Assembly (NCBI GenBank): GCA_007135385.1
Contig: SLIY01000229.1
Span: 1 to 10,469 of the forward strand
Source: Leptolyngbyaceae cyanobacterium CSSed165cm_216
Lineage (GTDB): Bacteria > Cyanobacteriota > Cyanobacteriia > Phormidesmidales > Phormidesmidaceae
Direction: 5' to 3'
Length of the DNA: 10,469 nucleotides
The translations under genes and the position numbers were made by a program. The notes beneath the pieces are model-generated. The model did no database searches. It saw nothing but the letters and a program-made list of their open reading frames with translations, and was not told where the DNA came from. Within the stretch, counting starts at the first letter, position 1; every line of letters starts with the position of its first letter. Shown one piece after another: positions 7,478 through 10,469 of this stretch.

Positions 7478-7888
7478 TTGGCAAAGCCTATGCTAGGGAC
7501 CCTTCAACAGAGCCATCTACGCATCGAATTAGACGCTACCCAGGCCCAGATTAAAGCAAGTTTGCTCCAACCGGGAAAGTTTCGTCAATGGCTTTGGCCC
7601 CAACGCTTTGCCGAAGGCTTGCCTGAGGAACTCCATGAGGGGCTTGTGTTTAACAGTTATCTAGGCTTAGTCGAAGTGCGTCACCAGGTTCAACAGGTGA
7701 CCGACCACAGCTTACACATGATATTGTCCGGGGGAATTGATGGATTTCACCAGTGGTATTGGGGCGATCAGTGGGTACAGTCGCGCCTAGAGGGGGTTTC
7801 TGCATTACCGCTAAATCTTGGTCAAACTATGACAATGTGGCGGCTTAGGCAGTTTTTAGACCATCAAAACCAACCCATCGCCAGTTAA
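7478..7888 (+). CDS. Conserved-looking hypothetical protein, possible SRPBCC/START-like fold
   Basis: The product is 136 residues from a TTG start chosen for its ribosome site; an ATG at 7490 would give 132 residues. I do not recognise a named family. It is soluble, with no signal peptide or membrane helix. It has an amphipathic first half (RIELDATQAQIKASLLQPG, then FRQWLWP), a strand-rich middle with many aromatic residues (SYLGLVEVRHQ, SLHMILSGGIDGFHQWYWG) and a C-terminal helix (LRQFLDHQ). Alternating strands followed by a long terminal helix are compatible with small START/polyketide-cyclase-like folds, but this is an impression, not a motif match. The gene is divergent from hslO and convergent with the universal stress protein gene. 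Confidence 0.7.
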   Translation: MAKPMLGTLQQSHLRIELDATQAQIKASLLQPGKFRQWLWPQRFAEGLPEELHEGLVFNSYLGLVEVRHQVQQVTDHSLHMILSGGIDGFHQWYWGDQWVQSRLEGVSALPLNLGQTMTMWRLRQFLDHQNQPIAS

Positions 7889-7988
7889 CCCAGTACAGGA
7901 CGGTACAAACTGGCCAACCCTGCCTGACACCTATCCCCCTCAGCAACGTGGGTCATAGTCCTGGTGGCCGGTGCCAGGCTCTCAGTTG

Positions 7989-8420
7989 TCAATCTTTGGG
8001 CTTCACCACCATGACCGTACAGGGAGCCTGCTCCAATACCCGACTACTGACCGATCCCTCAATGATGCGATCGACCCCCTGTAGCCCACGACTGCCCAGC
8101 ACAATCAAATCGACCTGATGAATATTAGCTAACCGAATAATTTCATGATCAGGTTCCCCTAGGACTACCTCAATCGCCGGGAAGTTATCAACCAGACGCT
8201 GGGCACAAGCTCTGAGATGTTGCTCAATGTCGTGGTGGGGAAAATCATGATTTGGAGGCAGCGGTCTAGAGGCATCTTGGCCAGCCACATCATCGGCATA
8301 GGGCAAAACATGAACCATAATCACCCGTGCTTGAGGGCCAAGCACCAGATTTCCGGCAGCTTCTACAATGGCGTTGTCAGAAGGGGAATTGTTGAGAGCA
8401 ACGAGGACAGTGGTAAACAC
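7989..8420 (-). CDS. Universal stress protein (UspA family), single domain
   Basis: The 143-residue product is a typical single-domain Usp with an alpha/beta Rossmann-like fold. The ATP-binding signature G-x2-G-x9-G-(S/T) is exact: Gly109, Gly112 and Gly122-Ser123 in LGSRGLQGVDRIIEGS, followed by VLEQAPCTVMVVKP as the closing strand. Such proteins are usually cytosolic, bind ATP, dimerise and aid survival under stress; specific partners cannot be inferred. At the position of the usual Asp in the first-strand loop (VALD) this protein has Asn10 (VALNNSPSD), which could alter nucleotide contacts. The start is a GTG (8420-8418), supported by the family-like opening MFTTVLVAL. A TACAAT-like -10 element lies about 35 bases upstream. 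Confidence 0.93.
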   Translation of the reverse strand: MFTTVLVALNNSPSDNAIVEAAGNLVLGPQARVIMVHVLPYADDVAGQDASRPLPPNHDFPHHDIEQHLRACAQRLVDNFPAIEVVLGEPDHEIIRLANIHQVDLIVLGSRGLQGVDRIIEGSVSSRVLEQAPCTVMVVKPKD

Positions 8421-8454
8421 AGGTAATCTGATGAATGGTTAGCGCTGAGTCGCT

Positions 8455-8460
8455 ATTGTA
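8455..8460 (-). promoter_or_regulatory. Possible -10 box for the universal stress protein gene
   Basis: TACAAT on the minus strand lies 34 bases upstream of the GTG start at 8420. I find no good -35 hexamer, so if real it may depend on an activator or an alternative sigma factor. Confidence 0.3.
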
Positions 8461-8541
8461 AGCCTTTCCCCTCGCCCCAAGAGAGTTTCCTGAAGCCAGG
8501 GCAGCAGAATTGCAACATTCCTTAGCTTTAGGACCCTCTAC

Positions 8542-8569
8542 TTAAGGCAAAGTAGTTAAGGCAAAGTAG
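8542..8569. repeat. Perfect 14-bp tandem duplication over a stop codon
   Basis: TTAAGGCAAAGTAG occurs twice in direct tandem (8542-8555 and 8556-8569). The stop codon and last codons of the NUDIX gene lie in the second copy. Because the stop is inside the unit, the duplication leaves the protein end unchanged. The left copy also forms a 6-bp stem with flanking sequence (CTACTT at 8538-8543 with AAGTAG at 8550-8555). Confidence 0.85.
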
Positions 8570-9035
8570 CCTGAGCCCGTTCTACGGTCACAACTAAATC
8601 CTCTAAAAACTGCGCTTGCGCTTTAATTATCCGCTTTTTAGCTTCTTCTAAGCAGAACCAGGCGGCCCGATCCACTTCTGGAAATTCTTGCATTTGCCCA
8701 GAGTGGGGGGGCCACTCTAGAACAAAGGTATTGCTGTGCAGCATCGCTGGATCGAAGTTACCTTCAAAGGCCCAGGCAAACACCAGCTTTCCCCCCGCTT
8801 GCCGCACCGGACGCAAAGGGTAGAAAACCCCTTGGGGGATTTGCCCCGTTTCTTCCTGAAATTCTCGCTTGGCGGCTTCAAATGTGTCTTCACCAGGATC
8901 AATTTCCCCCTTGGGAATAGACCAGGCTTGCCAGTGTCGATTCACCCAATAGGGACCGCCAGAATGGACTAACAAAACTTCCAGTTGTCCAGACTGGGTG
9001 CGGTACATCAGTAGCCCTGCACTTTTTTTGGCCAT
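8556..9035 (-). CDS. NUDIX hydrolase (COG4119-like predicted NTP pyrophosphohydrolase)
   Basis: The 159-residue product contains a NUDIX box at residues 43-64: Gly43-x5-Glu49-x7-Arg57-Glu58-Phe-Gln-Glu61-Glu62-Thr-Gly64. These residues coordinate Mg2+/Mn2+ and hydrolyse nucleoside diphosphates linked to another moiety. The position after the final Gly is Gln rather than the usual hydrophobic residue, a mild deviation. The N terminus (MAKKSAGLLMYR, then VLLVHSGGPYW, then AWSIPKGE) and the C-terminal part (FPEVDRAAWFCLEEA) resemble the COG4119 subgroup, whose substrates are poorly defined. Dinucleoside polyphosphates or oxidised nucleotides are possibilities only. Longer forms starting at 9050 (ATG) or 9068 (GTG) are open, but the SAG motif normally sits at the very N terminus and no ribosome site supports them. 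The gene is divergent from the zinc-ribbon gene. Confidence 0.92.
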   Translation of the reverse strand: MAKKSAGLLMYRTQSGQLEVLLVHSGGPYWVNRHWQAWSIPKGEIDPGEDTFEAAKREFQEETGQIPQGVFYPLRPVRQAGGKLVFAWAFEGNFDPAMLHSNTFVLEWPPHSGQMQEFPEVDRAAWFCLEEAKKRIIKAQAQFLEDLVVTVERAQATLP

Positions 9036-9188
9036 AGGTAGTAGCTGCATAGTGCCAAAAGCAATCACTCAAGAGACCGTCTACACCCCCACCCAAGCCT
9101 TTGGCTATGGGCGGAGCACTGGGACAGATCTTGGGTAGATCTTAAGAGAAAGGTGAAACTCGGCGAAATTGCCTTCAAACCTTTCACA

Positions 9189-9782
9189 ATGGTAACGGTA
9201 GCTCATGACACTTGTACTATGCCCTATCGCTGTGATCTTGGTCCTGGCCATTCTATTTATCTAGATAACCAGGGCAATTCCACGATTATTTTGGTTTCTA
9301 GCTCTGGCGCAGGCCAGCAACAACAGGCCAGCAATACCGTACAGACAGGCCCCTGGACAGACGTGCCCCAAGTAGCCCAAGTGGGGAATGGGGTCTTAAT
9401 TCGTTGTGTGTCCGCCCAGGGGGTCGTGATGGTTCAAGTCCAGGGCAGCCAAATTGGCTTAGCGACTAGCGCTGCTGCCTGGGCCAGCGGTCAAACCATA
9501 GCGGTACAGCCGACGGACCATATGCCTGTGCCTAACATGCGACCGATGCAACCGATGCAGCCCATGGAACCGATGGAACCCATGCAGCCCATGCAACCGA
9601 TGCGCATGGGTAATATGCAGATGTCTTCTAATCCAATGGCCATGCGTATCGGCAATATGGAGATGCAGATGGGTAACCCTGAGGCTACCCCCAAGGAACA
9701 ACGACAATTTTGCACCCAGTGTGGGGCCTCAGTGAGTCCAGAGGATCGCTTTTGTGGGAACTGTGGTCACCAGTTGAAGTAA
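9189..9782 (+). CDS. Zinc-ribbon protein with Met-rich linker, function unknown
   Basis: From the ATG at 9189 the product is 197 residues; a GTG at 9153 with a weak purine-rich site would add 12. Three parts are visible. Residues 1-108 form a strand-rich domain with no signal peptide (opening VTVAHDTCTMPYRCDLGPGHSIYL). Residues about 112-161 are a low-complexity linker with 17 methionines; Met falls at every third residue from 117 to 138 as (M-x-P/P-M-x) units. The C terminus is a zinc ribbon with Cys175-x2-Cys178 and Cys189-x2-Cys192 (FCTQCGASVSPEDRFCGNCGH). From memory, cyanobacteria carry related proteins with a similar N-terminal domain, MGNMEM-like linker and zinc ribbon, but I cannot name a function. 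DNA or RNA binding, metal sensing or protein interaction are all possible. It is divergent from the NUDIX gene. Confidence 0.85.
   Translation: MVTVAHDTCTMPYRCDLGPGHSIYLDNQGNSTIILVSSSGAGQQQQASNTVQTGPWTDVPQVAQVGNGVLIRCVSAQGVVMVQVQGSQIGLATSAAAWASGQTIAVQPTDHMPVPNMRPMQPMQPMEPMEPMQPMQPMRMGNMQMSSNPMAMRIGNMEMQMGNPEATPKEQRQFCTQCGASVSPEDRFCGNCGHQLK
9537..9611 (+). repeat. Degenerate 9-bp coding repeat encoding the Met-Gln/Glu-Pro linker
   Basis: Units alternating between CCGATGCAA-like and CCCATGGAA/CCCATGCAG-like sequences encode successive Pro-Met-Gln or Pro-Met-Glu triplets, with ATG codons every nine bases from 9537 to 9600. Such tracts can change in copy number by slippage, so length may vary among strains. 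Confidence 0.7.
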
Positions 9783-9853
9783 TGGGTTTAGCGATCCCTA
9801 TGGGCTTAGCCAACATCCTAGGGTTCTGTCAAGCCAGAGGTGACGGGTCAACA

Positions 9854-9923
9854 GGGTTTAGGGTATACGGTGCAAGGTCTACGGCTCGTCTTGAACCGCA
9901 TACCGCAAACCGTGAGCCCTAAG
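9854..9923. repeat. Inverted array of 7-bp repeat units (heptad element)
   Basis: The convergent intergenic region reads as ten consecutive 7-base units. The left five are GGGTTTA, GGGTATA, CGGTGCA, AGGTCTA, CGGCTCG. After a TCTTGAA spacer, the right four are complement-like: CCGCATA, CCGCAAA, CCGTGAG, CCCTAAG. Read on the opposite strand the right arm shows the same CGGTNTA-like unit. The arms can therefore pair in a long imperfect hairpin (TTAGGG with CCCTAA, ACGGT with ACCGT, GGT with ACC, CGG with CCG). This resembles the short tandem heptamer repeat families described in filamentous cyanobacteria (general knowledge), arranged here head to head. The right end covers the stop codon of the 9919-10434 gene, and the hairpin could serve as a bidirectional transcript end. 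Confidence 0.65.
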
Positions 9924-10434
9924 TCAGTAGGTTTAGGCACCCGAGGAAAGCTAGCACGATCACCGTTACCGTGAGCCAACCAACGCGATCGCGCAGAGAG
10001 TTAATTTCGGCTGCTTGCTTTTCGACCAATGGCGGCAATGCACTGCGCACAGGGACCACATCAATCAGTGTGACCTCATCCTCCGCTGGCTGGGAAGCAG
10101 ACGGTTGATCCTCAAATTTCACCTGGTTGAATAGCCAGCGAGTGATCAGCCAAGGACTGTTTTTCTTAAACCAGCGGAGGGCAAAGATGCGAAAGACGGG
10201 TTTCGTGAATCGAGCAATACCCTTGAGCGGACCATGGAGGACTTTAATACTCACCTTCTGATTAATCAACTGGATAGAACCCACATCATAAAGGCAGTCA
10301 AGCACTGACTTAACCGTCGCTTCTTCTCGATTAAATAGGTTATCAAGTAGCAGCATGACCTCTTGAATGCACTCAATCTCGGTCTGGCGCTCTTGATTAC
10401 TAGGTGATTGTTGTTGACGCTGAAGATTCTGCAT
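9919..10434 (-). CDS. Hypothetical protein with C-terminal membrane anchor
   Basis: The product is 171 residues from the ATG at 10434. I do not recognise a named family. The N-terminal 15 residues are Gln-rich. Residues 20-60 look helical and acidic-to-neutral (ECIQEVMLLLDNLFNREEATVK region). Residues about 64-105 are strongly basic and aromatic, with an FRIFALRWFKKNSPW core that could lie on a membrane surface. A flexible acidic-to-proline linker follows (about 106-135). The end is a single hydrophobic helix (about 151-170), giving a tail-anchored topology with the bulk of the protein in the cytoplasm. The reading frame stays open to the right edge of the window, so a start beyond it cannot be excluded; within the window 10434 is the only ATG and its ribosome site is weak. 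The gene ends within the heptad inverted repeat and converges with the zinc-ribbon gene. Confidence 0.75.
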   Translation of the reverse strand: MQNLQRQQQSPSNQERQTEIECIQEVMLLLDNLFNREEATVKSVLDCLYDVGSIQLINQKVSIKVLHGPLKGIARFTKPVFRIFALRWFKKNSPWLITRWLFNQVKFEDQPSASQPAEDEVTLIDVVPVRSALPPLVEKQAAEINSLRDRVGWLTVTVIVLAFLGCLNLLT

Positions 10435-10469
10435 GGTCCTGGCGACGATGGCACCGGTTCTGATATTAA

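Noticed and set aside
7922..7979. Inverted repeat GCCTGACACC / GGTGCCAGGC between convergent genes
   Set aside because: Nine of ten pairs match, but the loop is 38 bases and there is no T tract, so it is not a convincing terminator.
9126..9144. Twice-repeated AGATCTT, 12 bases apart, before the zinc-ribbon gene
   Set aside because: It is a seven-base match only; it may be chance or a weak operator, with no independent support.
9537..9611. Short regular repeats that might suggest a CRISPR-like or minisatellite array
   Set aside because: The period is nine bases, in frame, and encodes the Pro-Met-Gln/Glu linker; there are no spacers.
1..10469. Possible tRNA, rRNA, transposon ends or phage attachment sites
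   Set aside because: I looked for tRNA-like arms, terminal inverted repeats with a transposase, and integrase genes, and found none.

Overview
The window looks like a chromosomal segment from a cyanobacterium, probably a filamentous Leptolyngbya/Nodosilinea-type lineage, although the genus is only a guess. The evidence is nine copies of the octamer GCGATCGC (HIP1), starting at 180, 1813, 1859, 3264, 4075, 4335, 6024, 7158 and 9985, together with cyanobacterial-style gene content: solitary rsmH outside a cell-wall cluster, a zinc-ribbon/Met-rich protein, and single-gene transcription units on both strands. I see no transposase, phage gene, rRNA, tRNA or CRISPR array. The region reads as core or soft-core chromosome rather than a mobile island.

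Left third (1-3360): one large gene encodes a membrane protein of about 1,022 residues. It has three N-terminal transmembrane helices, then eight degenerate copies of a roughly 98-residue alpha-helical repeat (the last four copies exactly 98 residues apart), and a hydrophobic C-terminal end. A strong GC-rich hairpin at 3315-3353 follows it.

Middle (3435-7338): a parvulin-type peptidyl-prolyl isomerase (minus) is divergent from a 2-oxoglutarate/Fe(II) oxygenase of the isopenicillin N synthase superfamily (plus). The oxygenase runs convergently into rsmH (minus), which lies downstream of hslO (Hsp33 redox chaperone, minus). hslO and rsmH are codirectional but separated by about 180 bp containing a plausible promoter, so they are probably not a tight operon.

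Right third (7478-10434): a conserved-looking hypothetical gene with a probable TTG start (plus), a universal stress protein (minus), a COG4119-like NUDIX hydrolase (minus), a zinc-ribbon protein with a striking Met-every-third-residue linker (plus), and a C-terminally membrane-anchored protein of unknown function (minus). Between the last two convergent genes lies a 70-bp element made of ten 7-bp units arranged as an inverted repeat, reminiscent of cyanobacterial heptamer repeats.

There is no evident pathway linking all genes. A stress/protein-homeostasis flavour (Hsp33, Usp, PPIase, NUDIX) is present, but this may be chance adjacency. The best candidates for something undescribed are the 98-residue repeat membrane protein, the heptad inverted repeat, and the Met-rich zinc-ribbon protein.
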